In this document: positions 21,661-33,020 of the stretch, one piece after another | How positions within the stretch are numbered: position 1 is the first letter of the stretch | Layout of the letters: every line of letters begins with the position of its first letter | Assembly: GCA_014529385.2 (NCBI GenBank) | Contig: CM043953.1 | Location: 115,914,049 to 115,978,048, forward strand | DNA: 64,000 bases | Source: Adiantum capillus-veneris | Lineage: Eukaryota; Streptophyta; Polypodiopsida; Polypodiales; Pteridaceae | Direction of reading: 5' to 3' | Made by a program: the position numbers and the translations under genes | Notes under the pieces: generated by a model | The model's input: only the letters and a program-made list of their open reading frames with translations | Databases searched by the model: none | What the model was told of the DNA's origin: nothing

Positions 21661-22263
21661 GAGGGAGCTTCCTGAGGTAACGGCGGAAGTAATTGAGAAG
21701 TTAAACGAATCTTAAAGCAGCCTGTCAATTCACCTTACACAAGCTGTAGGTCCAAAGGGACAAGCAAAGAAGTCTAAAGAGCGAGATCCACGACCTAGGA
21801 GAGTCTTGCAATGTTGGAATTGCGGAGAGTCTGGACATGGGATGTATAATTGTCCTTGGCCCCGTGGGGAGCCAGGGAGACCTAAGTTGAATTACCCAGT
21901 GATGAATGCAGGTGAAGGAACTGGTCAACAACCAAGGCTTCTACAAAGACCAAATGGACCAAGACCACCTCCACAAGGGGTAGAAGGAGTTCCACCTTTG
22001 CCAGATCCAAATGTGCATGTGGTAGAGGTGACAAACTCAAATGAGGTTGACATGGAAGCAAATGGCATTAAGCGTGGCCGAGGAAAAGGTAAAGAGAAAG
22101 AGGGTGTCCCATCACAGAGTGACCATGGACAAGGCAAGAAGGCAAAGGAGACCAAGGAAGCTAAGAGGACTCGACGTCGTATCAATCTCCAAGACATCCC
22201 TCTTGGACATGGTATGGCTCCATACAACCTGTTGGAAGACATGCGAGGTAAGGGTCCTGATAT
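21640..22263 (+). pseudogene. Duplicated gag fragment left of element C
   Basis: This matches element-B gag 7497-8121: end of the Gag domain, zinc knuckle CWNCGESGHGMYNC (from 21809) and basic linker. A TAA at about 21713 interrupts the early part. From 21806 to the LTR it is open, and CGA is retained where element B has TGA (7938). It ends at ATAT directly against the element-C LTR, the same base position as the element-A junction at 8121/8122. Confidence 0.82.
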
Positions 22264-22521
22264 TGAGGCGGCCAGGGGCGGGCAACAAGAGAGGCGACCT
22301 CTAAACACCCCTCAAGGCTCCCGTGCTGCTCAATTGGGGCTGGGGCAACCACAAGCAAAACAAAACAACAAACCCACAGCCAAATCCCAACTACACAAGG
22401 GGCACCACCTAGTTTAAGAGCGAACTAGGACGCAAAAGAGGAGAATCGTTAGAGCAACCCACAAACAAGTAAGGAATTTACACTAACCCTAACACCAATG
22501 GAACACTCTCACACACTAAAA

Positions 22522-22587
<66 letters not shown>

Positions 22588-24884
22588 TGTACAACTTAGC
22601 TTCAACTTTATATTTTGCACAAAAGGAACTTAGAGCTTGCGGAATGAAGTGACAAGATTTGGTTATAGCATCACTAGCACATTGTCTTAGGGTCATGGGA
22701 GCCCTCTCACCATCCACCCTCTTACAATGGTAGCCAAACAATAGCCAATGAATCACAAGCAACAAAACAACAACCTTCAATGAAACAAGTCACCTTATGA
22801 AGCTGAATGAGTTTGCCAATCCAAATTGGAGGAGAAGCGTGAGCCTTTGGAAATGAATTGCACCCAAAACTACCAATTCATTGATGTTGGGGTAGATACA
22901 ACAATGGTAGGAAGAATATCTTCTACTCGCACTCACTCAAACTAGCTCAAGCTTTTCTATGCACCAAAGTGATGGTGTATAGAAAGCTTACTCTCTCTGT
23001 TTACAACCAAGATAGAACTGGCGTGTGGTACGCTCAATCTAGTGTGCAATGGTATAGTGATGTCTTTTTCAAGGAGGAATGGGTTCTATTTATAGGTTTT
23101 AGAAGCCTTGATTAGGATTAAGCTTAATCAATTTTATTAGGAAAGATAGGGGATTATGAATTTTTATGAATTTCAAATAAGAGTGGGGTCTCTCTTATCT
23201 CTTGAGTCACATGGATGTGGGCTCAAGTAAGAGAATTATTGATGTGGTGAAAGGAGAGAAGCTTCCATGGGAGTGAGTGAATTTGGTTTACTTGTGCGGT
23301 TGCCTACTCCATATGTTGATAGTGTGGGTGCATTTTTACAAGAGAAGTTAGTTTGTTAGTGGTAATAATCACTAGAATTGTTAGTGATACATTTACAATG
23401 GGTAGGATGAGTTGATTTGATGAAGGAAGAGGGGTGAATTAAAAGAGAATCATTGAGATGGTGAAGCTTTGAAGAAGCTTGAACTCACCCTTGTGTAGAT
23501 TGTGGAAAAAATGACCGCTGGTCTTCTTCTTCTTCTTCGCTTCTTTACGCCGCCGCCACGGTTGACCACCACGATGAAAAGAGGATTTGTTGATGAAAAA
23601 TCCTCAATTTGCAGAAGTTATCATGGTTAAGATGATGAATTTTAGATATTTTTAGGAGACGTAAATGAAATTGTAACATAGAAGCAATAGAGAGAGACAT
23701 GGAGAGGGTGTATGTATGTAGAGGTTTATAAAAGAACTATAGGGATGAGAGAGAAGGGTAATGGTGAAGAGGGTGGGAGAAGCCATGGAAATTGCAGGTT
23801 TGAGTGAGGGAAGGAGAGGGAGGGATGTGTAAGATTGAGTAGGTGTGTGGAAGGGTGAGAGAAGACTAAGGGCTACTTGTGAGAAAAGTGGGCAGACTAG
23901 GGTCCACTCAAAAAATCATAGCTCACCGCTGGTAGCTCCAAAAATCATGAAAACATTTGAGATGATTATTCAGAGTGTGGGCTACATTTTCTCTTTTGAC
24001 CACCACTCCAAATTCGGAGTGGAGATAGGCATTAAAATTCTCACCAAAAAGCCTGTTTTTTATGCTTGCAAAAGTCTTTTAGTGGCCCCCTCCTTTGTTG
24101 AATTTGTACAATGCAGCCAAGAGTGAGCCCCTCCTTTGTCATATCATAATACAAAGCATCCAAGTTGCCCTTGACACATGCATGGAGGAGGATTATTGGT
24201 GGATAAAGAAATATATACATGGTGGAGCTAGTGTATGGGCTATTCATGGACTTTAGCTCAATGAGCACATGGTGTTAGAATAATGAGTAAAAATAATAAT
24301 AAAAATATGGAGGAGTTATGGATATGGAAAGATATTGGAATCATATGATATGGTCCCTCTTTGAATTATTTTGGGTGAAAGAGGAAAAGGTTTGCAAGTA
24401 AATAATATAATAAATGTGACCAATGAGTAGAAATCAATTTTTTGTTTTCACGAGGGTGAGGGTGATTTTTATAAAAGAAAAAATATAAGGTTAGAGTATG
24501 TACACATTAAAAATATAATTATGGTGTAAGAGGATGAAACAATGTGTACATAGGTTTAATAAAAACATACACCTAAGTAGAAATATTTAAATAAAATACC
24601 AAAATATTTATAAAAAATCCCTATATTCAGGCCATATATACAATGAAATATTTACGCACAAAGAGGCCATAATATACTTTTGTTTTTTTATTTTGTTTAT
24701 TTTTTGGCGCAACTAGCCCAGTGACTAGCTAGCTGAGGGGTTTTAAGAAGATATGGGAAAAGCCCCCTAACTCACACACGCCTATGTACAGTGAAATGGT
24801 AGGGATAGCCATAGCGTTTGGGTGCATTTGGTAGGGTGGAGTAACTTACTATGGAAATTATGGAGAGCCGAAAAACGACTATCA
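22264..24884 (-). repeat. Element C 3' LTR
   Basis: This 2,621-bp family-1b LTR has the same ends as 8122-10749. The GA tract at 22525-22584 is 60 bp. A short deletion near 24460 removes part of a GAGGGTGA-like run present in the other copies. Confidence 0.87.
22525..22584 (-). repeat. GA microsatellite in LTR, 60 bp
   Basis: Same LTR position as 8383-8436. The partner tract in the truncated 5' LTR is 52 bp (31067-31118). Confidence 0.9.
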
Positions 24885-24912
24885 TAAGCCGTCCCCCAGG
24901 ATGATGGTATAT

Positions 24913-27900
24913 TCATGTACCATCATAGAGCATCTTTTTCAAAGAGAGTGCTTCAGAGTCCTTGACGAGATCTTCATTGTTTGGCCCCTCATAATTTTGG
25001 TTGGAGTTACACTCATGCTTTATGTAACAATACTTACATGAGACAGCAGCTTTTGGACAGATCTTTGGTAGATCCTTTGGTAGAAGGCGACTTAAATAGG
25101 GCTTCAAGCGACACCCGTTTACCTTCCTGGAGTGCTCTTTACCATTCAAGTCCATAAGCTGATAGTAACTAGAATTGAAAGCCTTCTTGACTATGTATGG
25201 CCCTTGCCATCTAGTTTCAAACTTGGCATCAACACGATTGTCAAGTCGATTGTCATACCTTAGCACAAGCTCTCCTTCCTTGATGCCTTTGTCCTTTAGT
25301 TTCTTGTCGTGCGTTTCTTTCGCTTGTGTGGCTTTCCTCTTGTAGCACTCATATGCTGCTTCTCTTTTCCACTCAAACTCCACTAACGTAAGAAGTCGAT
25401 CCATCCATAATTCTTGATCATCTTGTGCTCCTTTGCCATGAAGTCGCATTGTTGGAATGTTGAGCTCGATAGGTTGCAAAGCCTCTTGACCATAGACCAA
25501 GTGAAATGGTGTGAACTCCGTGGCTTCCCTATATGTGGTTTGATATGCCCACAAGGCACCATCCAAGAAGTCATCCCATAATTTTGTCTTGTTTTGCACC
25601 ATCTTTCTAATGATTCCTGCAATGACACCATTAGCCTTCTCTACCAAACCATTTGACTGTGGGTAGTATGGTGTGCTATGACGATGTAGAATGTGAAGCT
25701 CTTCACAAACTTCTGTGAGCAAGCCCTTCCTAAACCCTGGACCATTATCAGAAACAATCTCCAAAGGTGTGCCAAATCTGCAACAAATGTGATTGTACAC
25801 AAACTTGCTAACTGTCCTCTCATTCACTCTTGCCGCACTTTGAGCTTCCACCCACCTAGTCATATAGTCTACAGCCACTAGAATGTAGAGTTTACCATTT
25901 TTTGTCCTAGGCAGAGGACCCATAGCATCAATGCCCCACTTTTCAAAGGGTCCATTTGCAAGCACTATTTGCCTCGGGCCATGCACCAATCTTCTATTTC
26001 CATTTATCTGACAATTGTGACAGCTTTTACACCAATGTTGAACATCCACATGCAAGCTTGGCCAAACATACCCCGCAAGCAAAATCTTCTTCACAGTTGA
26101 TTCTTGGGCAAAATGACCACCACATGCCTCTTCATGCAAACCTTTTAGAATGGCTGGAATTTCCTCGATAGTTGGTACTCTTCTGCACACTTGATCCTTC
26201 CCTTTTTGATAGAGGGAGTCTTCTAGGAAGAGATAGAAACTTGCCTTCTTCATGAGTCTCCTCTTTTGAGCCTTCGTGAAGTCTTGTGGAAACTCACCCT
26301 CCAAAATGTAGCCAATAATGGGAGCCAATGACTCCAATCCCTGGTATCTCGGTTGCTTGACAGCTGCTGCCACCATGATGACCTGCACTTCTCTCTCAAC
26401 ACATGTAACTGCTTGTTGTGCAAGTAAATCGGCATCTTCATTTTGTTTCCTCGGAATATGATATAGTTGCACTTCTTCAAACTGATTAAACATCCTACGA
26501 ATGGCATGAACTTTTGTCCTTAATCTTTCATTCTTGCATGCCCAAATGCCTAAAATCTGTTTAACAATGAGAAGTGCATCTCCCTTTACCATGAGACGTT
26601 TTATCCCTTGGCCAATGCACATCTTCAAACCATGAAGTAGTGTGTCGTATTCTGCTTTATTGTTGCTAGTTGAACCTGGTAGATTGACCTTCTCTTTCAT
26701 GACCACCTCTCCACTTGGGTTGAGCAACACTAGCCCTCCCCCTGCTTTCCCTGTGGCTCGTTGAAAAGCTCCATCAAAGAACAAGGTAAAAGCATTGGGA
26801 ATACTTTTTGGTGGTGGCAATGGTAGGGTCTTTACTTGAGGCACCTTAATTTCCTTCTCATGTACCCTATAAGTGAGAATCCCTACCAATTGTGCACGCA
26901 CACTATCTTCTACCTTGAAAGAGTATTGGAACTCTTGCAACTCCATGATCCACTTTGAGATCCTATTACTAAGATTCATTTGAGATGACACCCAAGGGAA
27001 CAAATTCTCTGCAATGAGAATTACAAAAGGTTTTGGTAGCAGGTAGGATCTAAACTTTCTCACCGCAAACATGAGATAAAGCATCATGAGTTCTGCTTCT
27101 GTGTAGTCTCTCTCCAAAGCATTCATGACCCTACTAGCAAAGTAGATGGGTCGCATCCTTGTACCGTGGGGATCTTGTTGTAGCAACACAGCACCAATTG
27201 TTTCCCTTCCAACACTAGAGCTAACAAAGAATGTGTACTCCCAACAAGGAGGCATGAGTGTTGGTAGCTCTGACAAAATGACTTTAATGTTACAAAAATA
27301 CTCTTCAAGCTCATCAGACCATGCAAATTTCTACTTGTTGTGTCAACTTTTGCAAAGGATGAAGCAGCTTCGAGGCTAAGTGAATGAAGCGTGACATATA
27401 CTTCACCTTCTGAATGAAAGAGATGACCTCCTTAAGACTCTTCGGTGATCGGAGCTCCATAAGAGCCTTTGCCTTTGAAGGATCCACCTCAATGCCTTTA
27501 TAGGAAACCTTGTGACCGAGCAAGATCACATCATCCTCACCTATGTGGCACTTGTCAGGGTTGATTTGACCTCCCATGTCATAGAGCTTCTTTAAACCTT
27601 CTTCTACCCTTTGTAGATGCAATGATTTTGAGCTATAAATGCAGAAATCATCAATGAACACCCTAATTGACTTTCCAAAGAATGCTTGAAACACCATGTT
27701 CATGAAACGTTGGAATGTTGCAGGAGCATTTTTCAAACCAAATGGCATGACTCTAAAAGCATAACAACCCCAAGGAGTGATAAAGGTTTTTTTCAATTGA
27801 TCTTCTAATGCGATACCTATTTGAAAGTAGCCTGAGTAGCCATCACACACAGTGTACTTCTCATGACCAGCTACCTCATTTAGTATCTCATCCTGAAATG

Positions 27901-28323
27901 GGAGGGGAAGTGATCTCTTTTTGTTGCCTCATTGAGTGGACGGTAATCCACACACATCCTCCACTTGCCATTTTTCTTAGGAGTGACAACAATAGGAGAT
28001 ACCCACTCTGAATTCTCCACTGGATAAATGAAACCTGCTGCTAGAAGCTTTCTTACCTCCTTGAGTAAAGCCTGCTCCTTGATGACTCCTAGCCTTCGTA
28101 GCTTCTGAGCCTTAGGTGTGGCCTCTGGCTTCAACTCAATTTTGTGTTGAACAGCATCTACTCCACGCACATCGGTGTAGTCTTTAGCAAAAAGCCTAGG
28201 AAATTTCCTTAGCACACATTTGAACTCCTCTCTTTCATCCTTTGTAAGTGTTGTAGATAGCATACCTTCTAGCATTCTTTCATCTTCCACTTTTTGGTTC
28301 TCTTGGGAACCTATCTCTTCCAA
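24913..28323 (-). pseudogene. Element C pol: RT, RNase H, second RNase H, integrase
   Basis: From about 27320 down to 24913 the frame is open for 787 codons. It covers the degenerate first RNase H, the second RNase H (LFFDGAF, NNKAEY, VKGDALL, HIPRKQNEDAD), integrase (GIDAMG, VSDNGPGF, GLVEKANG) and the C-terminal tail, with CGA at the site where element A has TGA. Upstream, an extra T near 27330 shifts the frame after KLTQQVE, leaving RT (VCDGYSGYFQI, FIDDFCIYS) at 27314-27850 in another frame. The shared 1-bp deletion near 27900 separates that from the RT entry segment at 27880-28323. The integrase half is the best preserved in the window. Confidence 0.9.
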
Positions 28324-28353
28324 ACCTTGACAAGAGGTCTCTTGGTTGGTTGG

Positions 28354-30191
28354 CTAAAACCTTACCCCCATGACTTCGATGGAAGACTCCTCTTCAGTAA
28401 TTCTGCCGCTACTTTCTTCTTCTGAAGTGTTACCGGTCCAACCTTCTTCCGTCTCACTTTGAGATGATTCTTCATGGAGCTCCTCTTGGCGTTGCTCCTT
28501 CATGTCAAAGACAACCTTCTTATGATTGTCGTTCCTACAAATTAGCTTTCCACTCTCCCAATCCTGCAAAGCTTGCATTTTCATTAGCCATGGTCTCCCT
28601 AGGATAAATGGGTAACCATTTCCTTTGATGGACATGACATAGAAATCCACTGCCTTCTTAATGCCAAAGGCCTCCACAAAAACATTTTACAAATGCCTAC
28701 ACACCTAGCCTTGCTATTGTTTGCCATCTTGACCTTAATTTCAGGTGTCTCATGGATGTGCATGCCTAGTTTTTGCATGAGTCCCTCTGTCATGATGCAA
28801 ATTTGTGCACCCCCATCCACTAGACCTTTCCTAACCAATCTCCCTTTTATGTAACAATCTAGCACAGGTGTAATGTCCTCATTCATTTCAGCTTGTGCAA
28901 TTTTTACAACAGGCACACTCTCTTTTACCTTTCTCCTAGTGCTAACTGCCCTTGTTAAATCCCTCCTAACTTGTGGACATAATGCAAGAAATTGAGGCCA
29001 TGAGATATCAGGACCCTTACCTCTCATGTCTTCCAACAGGTTGTATGGAGCCATTCCATGTCCAAGAGGAAAGTCTTGGAGGTTGATACGACGTCGAGTC
29101 CTTTTAGGTTCCTTGGTCTCCTTTGCATTCTTTTCTCGTCCATGGTCACTTTGTGATGTAACTCCTTCTTTCTCCTAACCTTTCCCTCAGCCACGCTTAA
29201 TGCCATTGGCTTCCCTGTCAACCTCATTTGAATTTGTCACCTCTACCACATGCACATTTGGATCTGGCAACGGTGGAACTCCTTCTACCCCTTGTGGAGG
29301 TGGTCTTGGTACATTTGGCCTTTGTAGAAGCCTTGGTTGTTGATCATCTCCTTCTCCTGCATTCATCACTGGGTAATTCAAGTTAGGTCTCCCTGGCTCT
29401 CCACGGGGCCAAGGACAATTATACATCCCATGTCCAGACTCACCGCAATTCCAACATTGCAAGACTCTCCTAGGTTGTGGGTCTCGCTCTTCAGACTTCT
29501 TTGCTTGTCCCTTTGGACCTACAGCTTGTGCAAGGTGAATTGACAAGCTGCTTAAAGATTCATTTAACTTCTCCATCACTTCAGCGGTTACCTCACGAAA
29601 CTCCCTAGATGTTGATGCTTGTGACTTACCTTTGGGTCTAAGACCTTCTATTGGAACCTCCCCTCTTAAGTAATTGAGTTTCCTATATTTCTCAGCAGCC
29701 CTAGTTTTAGCTGCATCAAAGGTAGCAGGTGCACCCGTCTCAACTTTTACCTTAAGGTCAGGAAAGAGTCCGGCTATGAACCTCTCCTTCTTTAGAAATT
29801 CTGCACCATCACCAGGGTTAGCAACATTTCGTATCCATAGAGCCCAAAGACGTAGGAACTCTTGCTTGTACAAGTAGTAGTCAACTAAGTCTTTTTGCTT
29901 ATGAGAAACAATGTCTTGCCATAATTTCTAAGTGTTTTGGGGATCAAAGAAGTATTTCTTGAAACGATTAAAAACTTCCGTGTAATTCCCTTTAACTTCC
30001 TCAGGCAAAGAGTCAAACCAAGTGCTAGCATCTTTCCTAAGGACCACCTCAAACATTTCTACACGTTCTTGATCAGTTACTTTCCTCTTGATACGGCAAG
30101 ACATCTTGAAATTCGCTAGAAATAATTCTGCATCCTCTCCAGGCTCTCCAAAGAAAAGAGGATATCCAGACATTTGGCGTTGGCTCTCCAT
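28354..30191 (-). pseudogene. Element C Gag-protease, broken
   Basis: Gag starts MESQRQMSGYP at 30191 and reads to a TAG at 29928-29930 (QNT-stop-KLW, CAA in element A). It continues in the same frame through the zinc knuckle (CWNCGESGHGMYNC intact) to a TGA at 29187-29189 where A has CGA. The protease has VDGGAQICIM and PFILGRPWL but is split by a 1-bp deletion in a T-run near 28684. The terminal TAG at 28354-28356 is in frame with RT, as in element A. Confidence 0.85.
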
Positions 30192-30275
30192 TGAATTGAT
30201 TTCAAAGTGACGCGTTTTTGTTTTTTCTTTCTTTAAAAGATTTACACAGTAATATTTTCTAAATTGCAATCTATT

Positions 30276-30713
30276 CTACAACAAAATAAAAATATTCACA
30301 TCAAATGACCTATGATAATCAATAAGAGGTAGAATGACAGGGTTTGGTGACGCGAGAATTTATCCTACTCTTTGGGCACCAAACATGAATACCATACGTT
30401 GTTGAAAATGGATTTTTCTACTAATTGCAATGTTTACTCTAATGTGTGGAGTGAAATGAAAGGGAAAAATCTGTATTCTTGGGCCATTATCCATGGTCTA
30501 TGCATGACCTAATTCTTAAAACAAAACAAAAATATAGACGTCCAAACTAAGGTCGTACCTAATGAGAGGCAAAATAAAAGGATTTACTGATGCGTTTATC
30601 TCTACGAACCTAAGAGGACCTAAAATTCTACGAATTACTCGCTGAAATTACAACTTAGTACTAACAATTATGTGTACCTTTTGCCTTGCAATGGGAATGA
30701 AGGGATCATACAA
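30276..30713 (-). pseudogene. Element C ORF0b and ORF0a, both interrupted
   Basis: These are homologues of 16141-16359 and 16381-16578 in the same order. ORF0b has a TAA where the others have GAA (RVG-stop-ILAS, near 30361). ORF0a has a TAA for CAA after STKL (near 30650). The lesions show that these ORFs decay in dead copies like the other genes. Confidence 0.65.
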
Positions 30714-30783
30714 ATTCTCTTGATTCATTCAAGCTACTTGATTATGCTAAAGGTTGAGCCTTCACAAAACATACACAAGCCAT

Positions 30784-30801
30784 TCCTCAGTGCGGGCACC
30801 A
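30784..30801 (-). promoter_or_regulatory. Primer-binding site of element C
   Basis: Minus-strand TGGTGCCCGCACTGAGGA, identical to element A, lies next to the 5' LTR end at 30806. Confidence 0.75.
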
Positions 30802-30805
30802 AAAT

Positions 30806-31063
30806 TGAGGCGGTCCGGGGCGGGCAACAAGAGAGGCGACCTCTAAACACCCCTCAAGGCTCCCGTGCTACTCAATTGGGGCTGGGGCAACCACAAGCAC
30901 AACAAAACAACAAACCCACAGCCAAATCCCAACTACACAAGGGGCACCACCTAGTTTAAGAGCGAACTAGGACGCAAAAGAGGAGAATCGTTAGAGCAAC
31001 CCACAAACAAGCAAGGAATTTACACTAACCCTAACACCAATGGAACACTCTCACACACTAAAA

Positions 31064-31121
<58 letters not shown>

Positions 31122-31974
31122 TGTACAACTTAGCTTCAACTTTATATTTTGCACAAAAGGAACTTAGAGCTTGCGGAATGAAGTGACAAGATTTGGTTAT
31201 AGCATCACTAGCACATTGTCTTAGGGTCATGGGAGCCCTCTCACCATCCACCCTCTTACAATGGTAGCCAAACAATAGCCAATGAATCACAAGCAACAAA
31301 ACAACAACCTTCAATGAAACAAGTCACCTTATGAAGCTGAATGAGTTTGCCAAGCCAAATTGGAGGAGAAGCGTGAGCCTTTGGAAATGAATTGCACCCA
31401 AAACTACCAATTCATTGATGTTGGGGTAGATACAACAATGGTAGGAAGAATATCTTCTACTCGCACTCACTCAAACTAGCTCAAGCTTTTCTATGCACCA
31501 AAGTGATGGTGTATAGAAAGCTTACTCTCTCTTTACAACCAAGATAGAACTGGCGTGTGGTTCTCTCAATCTAGTGTGCAATGGTATAGTGATGTCTTTT
31601 TCAAGGAGGAATGGGTTCTATTTATAGGTTTTAGAAGCCTTGATTAGGATTAAGCCTAATCAATTTTATTAGGAAAGATCAAGGAATATGAATTTTTATG
31701 AATTTCAAATAAGAGTGGGGTCTCTCTTATCTCTTGAGTCACATGGATGTGGGCTCAAGTAAGAGAATTATTGATGTGGTGAAAGGAGAGAAGCTTCCAT
31801 GGGAGTGAGTGAATTTGGTTTACTTGTGCGGTTGCCTACTCCATATGTTGATAGTGTGGGTGCATTTTTACAAGAGAAGTTATTTTGTTAGTGGTAATAA
31901 TCACTAGAAATGTTAGTGATACATTTACAATGGGTAGGATGAGTTGATTTGATGAAGGAAGAGGGGTGAATTAC
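30806..31974 (-). repeat. Element C 5' LTR, truncated
   Basis: Only the PBS-proximal 1.17 kb of a 2.6-kb family-1b LTR remains. It includes the GA tract (31067-31118) and the TATA motif (31619-31626). It stops near GGGGTGAATTA. The next bases are a short GTGTGGGTGTGGGTG filler and then family-1a LTR sequence in the opposite orientation. Confidence 0.82.
31067..31118 (-). repeat. GA microsatellite in LTR, 52 bp
   Basis: Same LTR position as 22525-22584. Confidence 0.9.
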
Positions 31975-32421
31975 TAGTGTGGGTGTGGGTGCCCAACATT
32001 TGCTGAATCAAGGAGGGTGGATTTGGACTAAGCTTGGATACTTTGTCTCTCTTCCCACGTGAAGTAATGGACAACAATGATGTGTAAGTGTCGTGGTGTT
32101 TTTTTTTGTTAATTTCTTGATAGCTTGTCTCTAGTGTTGTCATCAATTTAGCCATAAATCCCACATACTTTAAGAGGGCGACAGGGTGGAGAGGACTCCC
32201 CTAGCCTTAAGACAGTGAGTGGGATGGCTTTTCTTGTGATGTGTTGTTGTGTAATTTACTAAAGCTATGTTGAACAAATACTAATATCACTTTGATTGGT
32301 CATGATAGATTTGTAAGAAGGTATTAGTGCAACAAACACCCCCTCCCCCTTCTCTCTCTTTCTTACATATATAATTGTGTTTGCTTGATCATTGCCGATA
32401 CGTTTCAAAGCAGTCCGAGAA

Positions 32422-32519
<98 letters not shown>

Positions 32520-32690
32520 ACGCGTCCTAGTTCGCATCCAAAACTACGTGGTGCCCCAAATTTGTGTAGGGTTAGGTTGCGGGTTTGTGTGTGTTTGTTG
32601 TTTTTCCAACCCCAACCCAATTGAGCAGCACGGGAGCCTTGAAGGGTGTCTAGAGGTTGCTCTTCTTGTTGCCCGCCCCGGACCGCTTCA
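31975..32690 (+). repeat. Second family-1a LTR, right part
   Basis: This matches the last part of the family-1a LTR (from CTAGTG...GCCCAACATTTGCTG, compare 38170-38195) and ends GACCGCTTCA. With 19938-21618 it makes one LTR interrupted by gag plus element C. The CT tract here is 93 bp (32425-32517). Confidence 0.8.
32425..32517 (+). repeat. CT microsatellite in LTR, 93 bp
   Basis: Uninterrupted CT tract at the same LTR position as 6124-6149. The long LSLSLS and RERERE frames across it are not genes. Confidence 0.95.
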
Positions 32691-32693
32691 AAT

Positions 32694-32711
32694 TGTTGCC
32701 CCCACTGAGGA
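32694..32711 (+). promoter_or_regulatory. Mutated primer-binding site of element D
   Basis: It reads TGTTGCCCCCACTGAGGA, with TGT instead of TGG at the base that pairs with the tRNA CCA end. The site is otherwise identical to 6326-6343. Confidence 0.65.
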
Positions 32712-32765
32712 AGGCTTGTGTATGTTTTTTGAAGGCTCAACCTTTAGCATAATCAAGTAGCTTGC

Positions 32766-32978
32766 ATGAATCACGAGAATTTGTATGATCCCTTCATTCC
32801 CATTGCAAGGCAAAAGGTACACATAATTGTTAGTACTAAGTTGCAATTTCAGCGACTAATTCGTACAATTTTAGGTCCTCTTAGGTTGGCCGAGATAAAC
32901 GCTTTAGTAAATCCTTCTATTTTGCCTCTCATTAGGTACGACCTTAGTTTGGACGTCTATATTTTTGTTTTGTTTTAA
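32766..32978 (+). CDS. ORF0a of element D
   Basis: This intact 70-codon copy of ORF0a differs at three residues from the copy at 6398-6610 (QRLIR, NALVN, NPSIL). It is followed by only the first 21 bases of ORF0b (from 33000), after which a deletion joins the leader to RT at 33020/33021. The small ORF has outlived the loss of gag. Confidence 0.6.
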   Translation: MNHENLYDPFIPIARQKVHIIVSTKLQFQRLIRTILGPLRLAEINALVNPSILPLIRYDLSLDVYIFVLF

Positions 32979-33020
32979 GCATTAGGTCATTCATAGACCA
33001 TGGATAATGGCCCAGGAATA

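Larger units (their letters stand above)
22264..31974 (-). mobile_element. Element C: second family-1b element, 5' LTR truncated
   Basis: This is a near-copy of element A about 14.1 kb further on: 3' LTR 22264-24884, pol 24913-28323, Gag-Pro 28354-30191, ORF0 region to 30713, PBS 30784-30801, 5' LTR 30806-31974. The 5' LTR is cut near GGGGTGAATTA and joined to family-1a LTR sequence, so no right duplication is present. It shares with A the insertion junction, the RT 1-bp deletion and the TAG between Pro and RT. It has private lesions too, so A and C have diverged since copying. Confidence 0.85.

Noticed and set aside
32385-32760. Long ORFs with LSLSLS or RERERE repeats (also near 38576-38840, 42433-42813, 45123-45448)
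   Set aside because: They are translations of CT/GA microsatellites; tract length varies freely between copies and the frame is not kept.
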